Under the pieces are notes generated by a model that was given only the letters and a program-made list of their open reading frames with translations, was not told the DNA's origin and did no database searches. DNA of 64,000 bases. It comes from Mycolicibacterium pulveris. GTDB lineage: Bacteria; Actinomycetota; Actinomycetes; Mycobacteriales; Mycobacteriaceae. A program made the translations under genes and the position numbers. Below, one piece after another: positions 25,452 to 35,248 of this stretch. Where the stretch lies: contig NZ_AP022599.1 in the NCBI RefSeq assembly GCF_010725725.1, positions 1,240,001 to 1,304,000 on the forward strand, given 5' to 3'. Each line of letters begins with the position of its first letter. The stretch's first letter is position 1.

Positions 25452-28400
25452 TGAAGGCCTTCGACCTGCTGGGCCCGCTGCCGGCGCCGGGCTCGACCAC
25501 CGTGCTGGAGGCCAGCGCGGGCACCGGAAAGACGTTCGCGCTCGCGGGGCTGGTCACGCGCTACATCGCCGACGGCGAGGCGACGCTGGACCAGATGCTG
25601 CTGATCACGTTCGGGCGCTCGGCCACCCAGGAGCTGCGCGACCGCGTGCGGAGCCAAATCGTCGACGCCGTCGCGGCTTTCGACGACCCTGCGGTGGCGG
25701 GCGATAACCAGCTGATCCAACAGCTGCTGAAGGGCAACCCCGCAGAACTCGAGGCGCGATGCCGACGGCTGCGGGACGCGCTGGCCTCCTTCGACGCGGC
25801 GACGATCGCCACCATCCACCAGTTCTGTCAGATGGTGCTGCGCTCGCTGGGGGTGGCCGGGGACACGGACGCGGGTGTGACGTTGGTGGACAGCCTCGAC
25901 GAGCTGGTCACCGAGATCGCCGACGACCTCTACCTGCGCCACTTCGGCCGCGAGCGCGACGACCCGCTGCTGAGCCACGCCGACGCGCTGCGCCTGGCCC
26001 GCGAGGTGGTCAAGCACCCGGCCACTCAGTTACGCCCGGTGGACCCGGAGCCGGACTCACGGGCCGCGGTGTGCGTGCAGTTCGCGAAAGACGTTCTGGC
26101 CGAGCTGGAAATCCGCAAGCGCCGCGGGGGCATTCTCGGCTACGACGACCTGCTCAGCCGGCTGGCCGGCGCGCTGGCGGCCCCGGACTCCCCCGCGCAG
26201 GTGCGGATGTATCGGCGCTGGCCGATCGTGATGGTCGACGAGTTCCAGGACACCGACCCGGTGCAGTGGCAGGTGCTCGAGCGGGCGTTCTCCGGGCGCT
26301 CCACCCTGATCCTGATCGGCGATCCCAAGCAGGCCATCTACGCGTTTCGCGGCGGCGACATCGTCACCTACCTCAAGGCCGCCGAGACCGCGGGTGTGCG
26401 CATGACGCTCGGCAAGAATTGGCGCAGCGACGGCGCGCTGGTCAGCCGGCTGCAGGCGGTGCTGCAAGGCGCCGAGCTCGGCGATCCGCGCATCGTCGTG
26501 CATCCGGTCGAGGCGCACCACCAGGGTTCACGGCTGAAGGGAGCCGGCGATCCGTTCCGGCTGCGGGTGGTGCGACGGGAGAGCTTCGGGCGCAACGGAA
26601 CCCAGGTGATACCGATCGCTGACCTGCGTGAGCACATTCCCCGCGACCTCGCCGCCGACATCAGCGAACTGCTCACCGGCGGCGCCACGTTCGACGGCCG
26701 CGGCCTCTGCCCGCGCGATGTCGCGGTGATCGTGGAGCGCCACGATGATGCCCGCGCGTGCTATCAGGCGCTGTGCGACGCGGGCATTCCCGCCGTGTAC
26801 ACCGGCGACACGAACATCTTCAAGTCCGAGGCCGCCGACGACTGGCTGTGCCTGTTGGAGGCGTTCGACCAGCCGCACCGGCCCGGCATGGTGCGCGCCA
26901 CCGCGGCGACGCTGTTCTTCGGTGAGACCGCCGACGGTCTGGTGCGCGGCGGCGACGCGCTCACCGACGCGGTGGCGGACACGTTGCGCGAGTGGGCCGG
27001 TCATGCCCGCGAGCGCGGCGTGGCCGCGATCTTCGAGGCTGCGCAGCTCAACGGCATGAGCGACCGAGTGTTGTCGTGGCAGGGCGGTGAGCGGTTGATG
27101 ACCGACCTGGCCCACGTCACCCAGCTGCTGCAGGAGGCCGCGCACCGCGAACACTTCAGCCTGCCCGCCCTGCGCGACTGGCTGCGCGCCCAGCGCGAGG
27201 AACGCAGCGCCGCGGTGGAGCACTTCCGGCGGCTGGACCACGACGCGACCGCCGTGCAGGTCATGACGGTGTGGGCGGCCAAGGGCCTGCAGTTTCCGGT
27301 GGTGTACCTGCCGTTCGCGTTTCAGCGGTCCGTGCCGAAGCCCGACCTGGTGCTGTTCCACGAGGGCGACACCCGCTGTCTGCATGTCGGCGGCAAGGAC
27401 AGCCCCGACTACGCCGACGTGGCCAGGCTGGGGGTCGCCGAGGACGCCAGCGACGACAGCCGGTTGACGTATGTGGCGATGACGCGGGCACAGGCCCAGG
27501 TGGTCGCGTGGTGGGCCCCGGCGTTCAACGAACCCAACGGCGGGCTGTCGCGGCTGATGCGGGACCGTCGACCCGGCGACTCCGCGGTACCCCATCGCTG
27601 CTCGCCGGAGAAAATCAGCGACGACGACGCGATGACGCGGTTCAAGGAGTGGGAGGCCGCGGGCGGACCGGTCGTCGAAGAGTCGGTGTTGCGGCCGATC
27701 AAGCCGCTGCCGCGCCCGTCGGTGCCGGACACGTTGGCGGCCAGGCATTTTCACCGCTCGATCGACACGTCCTGGCGGCGCACGTCGTACTCGGGGCTGA
27801 TCCGCGCCGCGGAGGCGACGCCGGTGAGCAGCGAGCCCGAGGTCGACGAGCTCGACGACGAGGTCGCCGAGATACCGCTGGTGACCTCGCCGGTCGGCTC
27901 CGATGTGCCGTCGCCGATGGGCGACCTGCCGACAGGGGCGAAGTTCGGCTCGCTGGTGCACGCCGTGTTGGAGACCGCCGACCCGTTCGCACCCGACCTC
28001 GAAACCGAGCTTCGGGCCCACATCGTCGAGCACTCGGTGTGGTGGCCCGTCGACGTCAACGCCGAGGATCTGGCGGCGGCGATGGTGCCGATTCACGACA
28101 CCCCGCTGGGTCCGCTGGCGCCGGGAAAGACGCTGCGCCAGATCGGGTTGCGGGACCGCATGCGTGAGATGGAGTTCGAGTTCCCGCTGGGTGGCGGGCA
28201 CCTTCGCGCGGTCGGTGAGCTGCTGCGAACGCACCTGCCCGCCGACGACCCGCTGGCGTCGTACGCCGATCGGCTGACCGGCGCGGCGTTGGGCGGACAG
28301 CCGTTGAAGGGATACCTGTCGGGCTCGGTGGACGCGGTGCTGCGCGTCGACGACCGCTATCTGGTGGTCGACTACAAGACGAACTGGCTGGGTGACCCGT

Positions 28401-28687
28401 CGCGGCCATTGACCGCCGCCGACTACGGGCAGCCGCGACTGGTGGAGGCGATGCTGCATTCGGACTATCCGCTGCAGGCGCTGCTGTACAGCGTTGTGCT
28501 GCACCGGTTCCTGCGGTGGCGGCTGGCCGGTTACGACCCGTCGCGGCATCTGGGCGGGGTGCTGTACCTGTTCCTGCGCGGGATGTGCGGGCCGCAGACC
28601 CCGCTGGTCGACGGCCATCCCGCGGGGGTGTTCAGTTGGAGGCCGCCCGCGGCGCTGACGGTCGAGCTGTCGGAGTTGCTGGCATGA
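25451..28687 (+). CDS. recB: Exodeoxyribonuclease V beta subunit RecB
   Basis: RecB is the 3'-5' SF1A helicase and the nuclease of RecBCD. The 1078-residue protein has Walker A in EASAGTGKTFALAGL (about residues 20-35), Walker B in VMVDEFQDTDPVQW, GDPKQAIYAFRGGD, the late helicase motif LTYVAMTRAQAQV, and a C-terminal nuclease centre with LVVDYKTNWLG. All catalytic elements therefore look intact. ATG 25451 overlaps the recC stop by one base, and the gene's end overlaps recD by four (ATGA), which argues for a single polycistronic transcript. Confidence 0.97.
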   Translation: MKAFDLLGPLPAPGSTTVLEASAGTGKTFALAGLVTRYIADGEATLDQMLLITFGRSATQELRDRVRSQIVDAVAAFDDPAVAGDNQLIQQLLKGNPAELEARCRRLRDALASFDAATIATIHQFCQMVLRSLGVAGDTDAGVTLVDSLDELVTEIADDLYLRHFGRERDDPLLSHADALRLAREVVKHPATQLRPVDPEPDSRAAVCVQFAKDVLAELEIRKRRGGILGYDDLLSRLAGALAAPDSPAQVRMYRRWPIVMVDEFQDTDPVQWQVLERAFSGRSTLILIGDPKQAIYAFRGGDIVTYLKAAETAGVRMTLGKNWRSDGALVSRLQAVLQGAELGDPRIVVHPVEAHHQGSRLKGAGDPFRLRVVRRESFGRNGTQVIPIADLREHIPRDLAADISELLTGGATFDGRGLCPRDVAVIVERHDDARACYQALCDAGIPAVYTGDTNIFKSEAADDWLCLLEAFDQPHRPGMVRATAATLFFGETADGLVRGGDALTDAVADTLREWAGHARERGVAAIFEAAQLNGMSDRVLSWQGGERLMTDLAHVTQLLQEAAHREHFSLPALRDWLRAQREERSAAVEHFRRLDHDATAVQVMTVWAAKGLQFPVVYLPFAFQRSVPKPDLVLFHEGDTRCLHVGGKDSPDYADVARLGVAEDASDDSRLTYVAMTRAQAQVVAWWAPAFNEPNGGLSRLMRDRRPGDSAVPHRCSPEKISDDDAMTRFKEWEAAGGPVVEESVLRPIKPLPRPSVPDTLAARHFHRSIDTSWRRTSYSGLIRAAEATPVSSEPEVDELDDEVAEIPLVTSPVGSDVPSPMGDLPTGAKFGSLVHAVLETADPFAPDLETELRAHIVEHSVWWPVDVNAEDLAAAMVPIHDTPLGPLAPGKTLRQIGLRDRMREMEFEFPLGGGHLRAVGELLRTHLPADDPLASYADRLTGAALGGQPLKGYLSGSVDAVLRVDDRYLVVDYKTNWLGDPSRPLTAADYGQPRLVEAMLHSDYPLQALLYSVVLHRFLRWRLAGYDPSRHLGGVLYLFLRGMCGPQTPLVDGHPAGVFSWRPPAALTVELSELLA

Positions 28688-30342
28688 CGAGCGTGGAGTG
28701 GCGACGGGCGGTCAGCGCGAGGGGCCTGCTGCGCAGGTTCACCGACGACGAGCTGATCGAGTCGTCGGATGTGCATGTGGCGCAACGGTTGACGCAGTTG
28801 GCGGGCGAGTCCGACGAGCGGGTGGCGTTGGCGGTCGCGCTGCTGGTGCGGGCGCTGCGGGGCGGGTCGGTGTGCCTGGATCTGCCGTCGGCCGAGGCGC
28901 AGGTGGAGGTATCGGGGCTGGCGGCGGCGGTGCGGGCGAGCCCGCTGACGGGGGTGGCCCTGCGCGTCGACGGGAAACTGCTCTACCTCGACCGGTACTG
29001 GCGCGAGGAGCAGCAGGTCTGCGACGACATCCTGGCGATGCTGGCCGCCCAGCCGGCGCGGGCGTCGGCCGATGTCGACCGGCTGTTTCCGGCGGGGTTC
29101 GAGGAGCAGCGCGCTGCGGCGAAAGTGGCGCTGTCACAGGGGCTGACGGTGCTGACCGGCGGCCCGGGTACGGGCAAGACGACGACGGTGGCGCGGCTGC
29201 TGGCGTTGTTGGCGGGCGGAACCCGGTTGCGGATCGCGTTGGCGGCGCCGACGGGTAAGGCCGCGGCGCGGCTGCAGGAGGCCGTGCAGACCGAGGTCGA
29301 CAAGCTGTCGGCGGCCGACCGGTCCGCGCTGGCGGGCCTGCAGGCGACGACGCTGCACCGGCTGCTGGGCAGCCGGCCGGACACGTCGGCGCGGTTCCGG
29401 CACAACCGGGCAAATCGGTTGCCGCACGACGTGATCGTCGTCGACGAGACGTCGATGGTGTCGTTGACGATGATGGCGCGGCTGCTGGAGGCGGTGCGCC
29501 CGGATGCGCGGTTGATCCTCGTGGGCGATCCGGACCAGCTGGCGTCGGTGGAGGCCGGCGCGGTGCTGGCAGACCTGGTGGACGGGTTGGGGGCGCAGCG
29601 GATCGCGGAGCTGAAGACGTCGCACCGGTTCGGCGAGTCGATCGGCGCGCTGGCGGCGGCGATCCGGGCGGGCGACGCCGATGCCGCCGTCGAGGTGTTG
29701 CGTGCGGGCGATGCCCACATCGAATGGGCCGACACCGACGAGCCCGCCGAGCACTTGCGAAAGATACTGGTGCCGTGGGCGATTGAGCTTCGGCAGGCAG
29801 CGATCCTGGGTGACGACACCGCGGCGTTGGCCACAGTGAAGCAGCACCGGTTGTTGTGCGCGCATCGCCGCGGCCCGTACGGCGTGCGGTACTGGAATCA
29901 TCAGGTCGAGCGGTGGCTGGCCGAACGCACCGGCGAGCCGATCTGGTCGGACTGGTATGCGGGCCGGCCGGTGTTGGTGACGGCCAACGACTATGGGCTC
30001 GGGCTCTACAACGGCGACACCGGCGTCACGGTGCAGCGCGACGGGGTGCTGCGGGCGGTGATCGCGGGCACGTCGCGGTCGGAGTTCGCGACCAGCCGGC
30101 TGGCCGATGTCGAGACCATGCACGCGATGACGATCCACAAGTCGCAGGGCAGCCAGGCCGACGAGGTGACCGTGCTGTTGCCGCCGCAGGACTCGCGGCT
30201 GTTGACCCGCGAGCTGTTCTATACGGCGGTGACGCGGGCCAAGTCGCGGGTGCGCGTCGTCGGCCCGGAGGCGTCGGTGAGGGCGGCGATCGAGCGGCGG
30301 GCGGTGCGAGCGTCGGGCTTGGCCCACCGCCTCGCCGGCTGA
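28684..30342 (+). CDS. recD: Exodeoxyribonuclease V alpha subunit RecD
   Basis: RecD is the 5'-3' SF1B helicase of the RecBCD complex. From ATG 28684 there are 552 residues, with Walker A at about 158-170 (TGGPGTGKTTTVARLL), APTGKAAARLQEAV, Walker B DVIVVDETSMV, GDPDQLASVEAGAV, and the C-terminal AMTIHKSQGSQADEV and FYTAVTRAKSRV motifs. The start overlaps the recB stop. The gene is followed by a 300-bp gap filled by a 92-bp tandem repeat. Confidence 0.97.
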   Translation: MTSVEWRRAVSARGLLRRFTDDELIESSDVHVAQRLTQLAGESDERVALAVALLVRALRGGSVCLDLPSAEAQVEVSGLAAAVRASPLTGVALRVDGKLLYLDRYWREEQQVCDDILAMLAAQPARASADVDRLFPAGFEEQRAAAKVALSQGLTVLTGGPGTGKTTTVARLLALLAGGTRLRIALAAPTGKAAARLQEAVQTEVDKLSAADRSALAGLQATTLHRLLGSRPDTSARFRHNRANRLPHDVIVVDETSMVSLTMMARLLEAVRPDARLILVGDPDQLASVEAGAVLADLVDGLGAQRIAELKTSHRFGESIGALAAAIRAGDADAAVEVLRAGDAHIEWADTDEPAEHLRKILVPWAIELRQAAILGDDTAALATVKQHRLLCAHRRGPYGVRYWNHQVERWLAERTGEPIWSDWYAGRPVLVTANDYGLGLYNGDTGVTVQRDGVLRAVIAGTSRSEFATSRLADVETMHAMTIHKSQGSQADEVTVLLPPQDSRLLTRELFYTAVTRAKSRVRVVGPEASVRAAIERRAVRASGLAHRLAG

Positions 30343-30355
30343 GGCTATTCTCGCC

Positions 30356-30602
30356 GCGAACGTGGGTTACCCGCACACCTACGCGCCGTTTGGCGTGCGT
30401 CGAGCCCACACTCGGCGCACGACGGGTAGGCCCACCCCCTTGTCGGCGCGAACGTGGGTTACCCGCACACCTTCGCGGCGTAAAGCGTGCGTCGACCCCA
30501 CACTCGGCGGGTGAAGCGCACAGAGGGAACGCCCATCGCCGCGAACGTGGGTTACCCGCACACCTACGCGCCGTTTGGCGTGACACGAGCCCACACTCGG
30601 CG
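30356..30602. repeat. About 92-bp tandem repeat, three units
   Basis: Cores beginning GCGAACGTGGGTTACCCGCA start at 30356, 30448 and 30541 (periods 92 and 93 bp). Each core is about 62 bp and ends CCCACACTCGGCG; units 1 and 3 are nearly identical and unit 2 differs around CTTCGCGGCGTAAAG. Intervening bases vary. GTGGGTT and AGCCCAC, and CGCC/GGCG inside, can fold into an imperfect hairpin. The array fills the gap between recD and the dehydrogenase gene, and no CDS is supported there. Confidence 0.85.
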
Positions 30603-30642
30603 GCAAGAGGGAGCGGCGGGAGAGCCTGCTAGGTTTGGGCGG

Positions 30643-31698
30643 ATGAGCTCCATCGCCGTCATCCCCGGGGACGGGATCGGTTCGGAAGTGATCGAATCGG
30701 CACGCGCCGTGCTCGACGCCGTCGCCGCCAAACACGAAATCGACTTGTCCTACACCGAATTCGACTGGTCCTGCCAACGCTACGAACGCGAGGGCGCGAT
30801 GATGCCCGACGACGGCATCGAAACTCTCAGCCGCTTCGACGCCATCCTGCTCGGCGCGGTCGGCTGGCCCGGCGTGCCCGACCACGTGTCGCTGTGGGGG
30901 CTGCTGATCCCGATCCGGCGGGCGTTTCGCCAGTACGTCAACCTGCGCCCGATCCGGGTGTTCGACGGCGTCGCGAGCCCGCTGCGGCAGGCCGACGGCG
31001 TGGACTTCGTCGTCGTGCGCGAGAACGTCGAGGGCGAGTACAGCGAGATCGGGGGCCGGCTCAACCGCGGCTTCCCCGACGAGATGGCCGTTCAGGAGTC
31101 GGTGTTCACCCGCGCCGGGATCAGCCGCATCGCCGACTTCGCGTTCGAACTCGCCCGCAAGCGGCGCGGATACGTCACGTCGGCCACCAAGTCCAACGGC
31201 ATCGTGCACACCCTGCCGTTCTGGGACCAGATCGTGGCCGAACGCGCCGAGCAGTTCCCCGACGTCCGCTTCGACAGCGAGCACATCGACGCGCTGGCCG
31301 CCAAGTTCGTCCTGCAACCGCAGCGCTTCGACGTCGTGGTGGGCTCAAACCTGTTCGGCGACATCCTTTCTGACCTCGCTGCGGCGGTCGCCGGGTCGAT
31401 CGGGATCGCGCCGTCGGCCAACCTCGACCCCACCAAGCGCTATCCGTCGATGTTCGAGCCGGTGCACGGCTCGGCCCCCGACATCGCAGGCCGGGGCGTC
31501 GCCAACCCGGCCGGCGCGGTCTGGTCGGCGGCGTTGATGCTCGAACACCTCAGGCACCCGCAGGCCGCCGCCGAGGTGCTGGCCGCGATGGAGTCCACGC
31601 TGGCCAGCCCCGACACCCGCACCGCCGACCTCGGTGGCAGCGCCTCGACCGCCGACGTGACGCAGGCCCTCGTCACGCGGGTGATTTCGGCGCGCTAA
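30643..31698 (+). CDS. Isopropylmalate/tartrate-type dehydrogenase
   Basis: This 351-residue protein belongs to the decarboxylating beta-hydroxyacid dehydrogenase family (LeuB, isocitrate, tartrate/D-malate dehydrogenases), which oxidises a 2-hydroxyacid with NAD(P) and a divalent metal. Motifs: AVIPGDGIGSEVI, YVNLRPIRVF with the substrate arginine, RENVEGEYSEIGG, the metal aspartates in NLFGDILSDLAAAV, and EPVHGSAPDIAGRG. The SLWGLLIPIRR and NVEGEYSEIGG segments fit tartrate/D-malate dehydrogenase better than LeuB. ATG 30643 was chosen; upstream codons fall in the tandem repeat. An inverted repeat overlaps its stop. Confidence 0.87.
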   Translation: MSSIAVIPGDGIGSEVIESARAVLDAVAAKHEIDLSYTEFDWSCQRYEREGAMMPDDGIETLSRFDAILLGAVGWPGVPDHVSLWGLLIPIRRAFRQYVNLRPIRVFDGVASPLRQADGVDFVVVRENVEGEYSEIGGRLNRGFPDEMAVQESVFTRAGISRIADFAFELARKRRGYVTSATKSNGIVHTLPFWDQIVAERAEQFPDVRFDSEHIDALAAKFVLQPQRFDVVVGSNLFGDILSDLAAAVAGSIGIAPSANLDPTKRYPSMFEPVHGSAPDIAGRGVANPAGAVWSAALMLEHLRHPQAAAEVLAAMESTLASPDTRTADLGGSASTADVTQALVTRVISAR

Positions 31699-31731
31699 TC
31701 GCCCGTCACGGTCCATAAGCGCGCCGAAATC
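31683..31731. repeat. Perfect inverted repeat at the dehydrogenase stop
   Basis: GATTTCGGCGCGCT at 31683-31696 and AGCGCGCCGAAATC at 31718-31731 are exact 14-bp inverses, with CGTCACG in the loop. The left arm encodes the last residues and first stop base of the dehydrogenase. It shares arm and loop sequence with 9264-9312, and may act as a terminator before the amidohydrolase operon. Confidence 0.65.
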
Positions 31732-31745
31732 GCTAACTTGGACGC

Positions 31746-33017
31746 ATGCGGCTGCTGATCAAGAACGTCGAGATCTTCGACGGCCTGTCCGACCGCCCGA
31801 CCTCCGGGCACGTGCTGGTCGACGGCCGCACCATCGCCGCCGTCGAGACCTCGCCGATCAGCGAGGACGGCGCCACGGTCATCGACGGCAACGGCCGCAC
31901 GCTGATGCCCGGCATGACCGACGCGCACGTGCACCTCGTCGGGATGGCCAACACGCTGATCGACTTCGTCATGGCGTCGCAAACCCAGCTCGCCGCGATG
32001 TCGCTGGCCAAAGCCAAGGACGTCGTGCTGCGCGGGTTCACCACCGTGCGCGACATGGCCGGCGACACCGCGGGCCTGAAGAAGGTGATCGACGACGGCC
32101 TCGCGGTCGGCCCACGAATCTATCCCAGCCAGGCCGCGGTCTCGCAGACCGCCGGGCACGGCGACTTCGGCTGGGTGTATCAAACGCCGACGGCGCTGGG
32201 CGGCAAGGAGTCTCGGGCCGAGGAGATCGGCTTCATGCGGGTCGCCGACGGCCCCGACCGGGTGCTGGCCGCGGTGCGCGAACAGCTCAAGCTGGGCGCC
32301 TCGCAGATCAAGCTGATGGCCGGCGGCGGCGCGGCGTCGCTGTACGACCCGCTCTACACGTTGCAGTTCACCGAGGCCGAGCTGCGGGCGGCGGTGATGG
32401 CCGCCGAGGACTACGGCACGTACGTGGCCACGCACGTCTACAACGTCGCGGGCATCCGCCGGGCCGTCGACGCCGGGGTGAAGTCGATCGAGCACGGCCA
32501 TCTGGCCGACGAGGCCACCGTCGCGCTGCTCGCCGAGCGCCGCGTGTGGCTGTCGATGCAGCCGTTCGAAGAACACGACCACCTTTTCATCAGCGAAGAC
32601 AGCGCCGCCAAGAACCGCGAGATCTGCGGCGGCACCGTGCAGGTCTACGAGTGGGCGAAAAAGCATGGGGTCAAAACGGCTTGGGGCACCGACCTGCTGT
32701 TCGAGCCCGAGCAGGACGCCCGCCAGAGCGACATGATGGTCCGGCTCAGCGAATACTTCACCAACCTCGAGGCGCTGAAGATGGTGACCTCGGGCAACGC
32801 CGAGCTGTTCCGGATGGCCGGCGAGCGCGACCCGTACAAGTCGGCGCGGCTGGGCGAGATCACCGCGGGCGCGTGGGCGGACCTGCTGCTGGTCGACGGT
32901 GACCCGCTGGCCGACCTGAGCGTGCTCGGCGACTCCGGGAAGAACCTGGCGCTGATCCTTAAAGACGGCACGATCGTGAAGAACACGTGCGATATTGGTA
33001 CCCGTGGCAACGATTGA
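31746..33017 (+). CDS. Metal-dependent amidohydrolase
   Basis: The 423-residue protein has the amidohydrolase superfamily set: MPGMTDAHVHLVG (His61 and His63 as HxH), a likely carbamylated lysine in SQIKLMAGGGAAS, ATHVYN with the third metal histidine, KSIEHGHLAD, and WGTDLLFEP with the catalytic aspartate. It is closest in layout to imidazolonepropionase/prolidase-like hydrolases, and the substrate is unknown. It heads a four-gene cluster with overlapping frames (SRPBCC, sulfatase, membrane protein), which suggests a catabolic unit. A stem-loop lies upstream. Confidence 0.88.
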   Translation: MRLLIKNVEIFDGLSDRPTSGHVLVDGRTIAAVETSPISEDGATVIDGNGRTLMPGMTDAHVHLVGMANTLIDFVMASQTQLAAMSLAKAKDVVLRGFTTVRDMAGDTAGLKKVIDDGLAVGPRIYPSQAAVSQTAGHGDFGWVYQTPTALGGKESRAEEIGFMRVADGPDRVLAAVREQLKLGASQIKLMAGGGAASLYDPLYTLQFTEAELRAAVMAAEDYGTYVATHVYNVAGIRRAVDAGVKSIEHGHLADEATVALLAERRVWLSMQPFEEHDHLFISEDSAAKNREICGGTVQVYEWAKKHGVKTAWGTDLLFEPEQDARQSDMMVRLSEYFTNLEALKMVTSGNAELFRMAGERDPYKSARLGEITAGAWADLLLVDGDPLADLSVLGDSGKNLALILKDGTIVKNTCDIGTRGND

Positions 33018-33447
33018 CCGCACCCGTACCATCGCGGCGCCGATCGAAGAAATCTGGGACGTACTGGCCGATTTCGGCGCGATCAGCACATGGGTCGACA
33101 ACGTCGAGCACTCATGCATCCTGGTCAGCCGGGCCAAACCGCTCGGCACCGCGCGCCGGGTCCAGGTCGGGCGCAACACCCTCGTCGAGACGATCGTCGA
33201 GTTCGACCCGCCGCACACCCTGGCCTACGAGATCGAGGGCCTGCCCAAGCAGATGGGTGAGCTCACCAACCGCTGGACCCTGCGGCGCGAGGGCGAGGAC
33301 ACCACGGTGACGTTGACCAGCACGGTCGAGATCGGCTCGCGGCCGGACCAACAACTGGCCGAACGCGTCATCTGTCGCATGCTGGCCCACCAAAACGCGT
33401 CGATGCTGGCCGGGCTGGCGAAACGAATGGAGAGAGCACGTGTCTGA
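33004..33447 (+). CDS. SRPBCC (START/Bet v1-like) family protein
   Basis: The protein begins ATIDRTRTIAAPIEEIWDVLADFGAIST, the typical opening of polyketide-cyclase/SRPBCC folds, and ends with a long amphipathic helix over the ligand pocket (AHQNASMLAGLAKRMERA). Members bind hydrophobic ligands or cyclise them. GTG 33004 gives 147 residues and overlaps the amidohydrolase by 14 bp; TTG 32995 is an alternative. Its stop overlaps the sulfatase start by 8 bp. The coupling suggests that it handles the same hydrophobic substrate as its neighbours. Confidence 0.85.
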   Translation: MATIDRTRTIAAPIEEIWDVLADFGAISTWVDNVEHSCILVSRAKPLGTARRVQVGRNTLVETIVEFDPPHTLAYEIEGLPKQMGELTNRWTLRREGEDTTVTLTSTVEIGSRPDQQLAERVICRMLAHQNASMLAGLAKRMERARV

Positions 33448-35248
33448 GCGTCCCGACATCGTCATCATCATGACCGACGAAGAACGCGCGGTTCCGCCGT
33501 ACGAGGCGCCCGAGGTCCTGGCGTGGCGGGACCGAACGCTTAAGGGCCGCAAGTGGTTCGACGAGCACGGCGTCAGCTTCCAGCGGCACTACACCGGTTC
33601 GCTGGCCTGCGTGCCGAGCCGCCCGACGATCTTCACCGGACAGTACCCCGACCTGCACGGCGTCACCCAGACCGACGGCATCGGCAAGACCGCCGACGAC
33701 ACCCGCATGCGCTGGCTGCGCAAGGGCGAGGTGCCCACCCTGGGCAACTGGTTCCGCGCCGCCGGCTACGACACCCACTACGACGGAAAGTGGCACATCT
33801 CCCACGCCGACCTGATCGACCCCGCGACCGGCGAACCGCTGGCCACCAACGACGCGGACGGCGTCGTCGACCCGGCCGCCGTGCAGCAGTACCTCGACGC
33901 CGATCCGCTTGCACCGTTTGGCTTTTCGGGATGGGTCGGCCCGGAGCCGCACGGCGCACCGCTGGCCAACGCGGGCATCCGGCGCGACCCGCTGATCGCC
34001 AACCGTGTGGTGGCGTGGCTGACCGACCGGTATGAGCGCCGCCGCGCCGGCGACCCCGACGCGCTGCGGCCGTTCCTGCTGGTGGCCAGCTTCGTCAACC
34101 CGCACGACATCGTGCTGTTCCCGCTGTGGTCGCGCAGGAGCCCGATTTCGTCGTCCCCGCTGGATCCGCCGCCAATTCCGAAGGCGCCCACCGCCGATGA
34201 GGACCTGAGCGACAAGCCGGCCGCCCAGATCGCCTACCGCGAGTCGTACTACTCGGGCTACGGGGTCGCGCCCGCGATCGAGCGGATCTACAGCCGAAAC
34301 GCCCAGACCTACCGCGACCTGTACTACCGGTTGCACGCCGAAGTGGACACCCCGATCGACCGGGTGCGCCGCGCGGTCACCGAAGGCGGTTCCGAGAACG
34401 CGGTGTTGGTACGCACGTCGGATCACGGCGATCTGCTGGGCGCCCACGGCGGCCTGCACCAGAAGTGGTTCAACCTCTACGACGAGGCGACCCGGGTGCC
34501 GTTCGTGGTGGCGCGGATCGGGTCGGCGGCCACGACCGCGCGCACCGTGACCGCGCCGACGTCGCACGTGGACATCGTGCCGACGCTGCTCGGCGCGGCC
34601 GGGGTCGACGTCGATGAGGCGGCGGCCAAGCTGGCCGAGACGTTCAGCGAGGTGCATCCGCTGCCGGGCCGCAACCTGATGCCGGTGGTCGACGGCGAAC
34701 CCGCCGACGAGTCGCGGCCGGTGTACCTGATGACCCGCGACAACGTCCTGGAGGGCGACACGCTGGCGTCCGGGCTGGCGCGTCAGCTCAAGCAGACCGT
34801 CAAACCGCCTGCGCCGCTGCGGATCCAGGTGCCGGCGTGGGTGGGGTCGAACTTCGAGGGCCTCGTGGTGCAGGTCGACGGCGTGCCCGGCGGCGAAGGC
34901 CATCTGTGGAAGCTGGTGCGCACGTTCGACGATCCGGGGACGTGGACGGAGCCGGGGGTGCGTCACCTGTCGGCCAGCGGGCTGGGCGGCGAGACCTACC
35001 GCAGCGAGCCGGTCGACGACCAGTGGGAGCTCTACGACCTGACCACGGACCCGACCGAATCCGAGAACCGGTGGGACGACCCCGCCCTGCACGAGCTGCG
35101 TCAGCACTTGCGGATGGAGCTCAAACAGGCTCGGGCGGCGTCGATTCCGGAACGCCACAACCCGTGGCCGTACGCGTCGCGCAGCGCCCCGCAACCGGGC
35201 CGCGGGGTGCGTGGCGCGCTGCAGCGGATCGGGGTGCTGCCGAGTTGA
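33440..35248 (+). CDS. Type I sulfatase (formylglycine-dependent)
   Basis: Sulfatases hydrolyse sulfate esters with a formylglycine made from Cys in C-x-P-S-R. That motif is present as SLACVPSRPTIFTG (Cys57), and the metal-binding residues appear in IVIIMTDEER and in SDHGDLLGAHGGLHQK. The 602-residue length and the GKWHISH block also fit. No signal peptide is visible, so it is probably cytoplasmic; activity would need a formylglycine-generating enzyme, which is not in this window. GTG 33440 overlaps the SRPBCC stop, and the sulfatase stop TGA overlaps the next gene's TTG start. The natural substrate is unknown. Confidence 0.92.
   Translation: MSERPDIVIIMTDEERAVPPYEAPEVLAWRDRTLKGRKWFDEHGVSFQRHYTGSLACVPSRPTIFTGQYPDLHGVTQTDGIGKTADDTRMRWLRKGEVPTLGNWFRAAGYDTHYDGKWHISHADLIDPATGEPLATNDADGVVDPAAVQQYLDADPLAPFGFSGWVGPEPHGAPLANAGIRRDPLIANRVVAWLTDRYERRRAGDPDALRPFLLVASFVNPHDIVLFPLWSRRSPISSSPLDPPPIPKAPTADEDLSDKPAAQIAYRESYYSGYGVAPAIERIYSRNAQTYRDLYYRLHAEVDTPIDRVRRAVTEGGSENAVLVRTSDHGDLLGAHGGLHQKWFNLYDEATRVPFVVARIGSAATTARTVTAPTSHVDIVPTLLGAAGVDVDEAAAKLAETFSEVHPLPGRNLMPVVDGEPADESRPVYLMTRDNVLEGDTLASGLARQLKQTVKPPAPLRIQVPAWVGSNFEGLVVQVDGVPGGEGHLWKLVRTFDDPGTWTEPGVRHLSASGLGGETYRSEPVDDQWELYDLTTDPTESENRWDDPALHELRQHLRMELKQARAASIPERHNPWPYASRSAPQPGRGVRGALQRIGVLPS

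Noticed and set aside
30356..30602. Regularly spaced repeats suggested a CRISPR array.
   Set aside because: Only three units, the conserved core is about 62 bp (too long), the intervening bases are not unique spacers, and no cas gene lies nearby.
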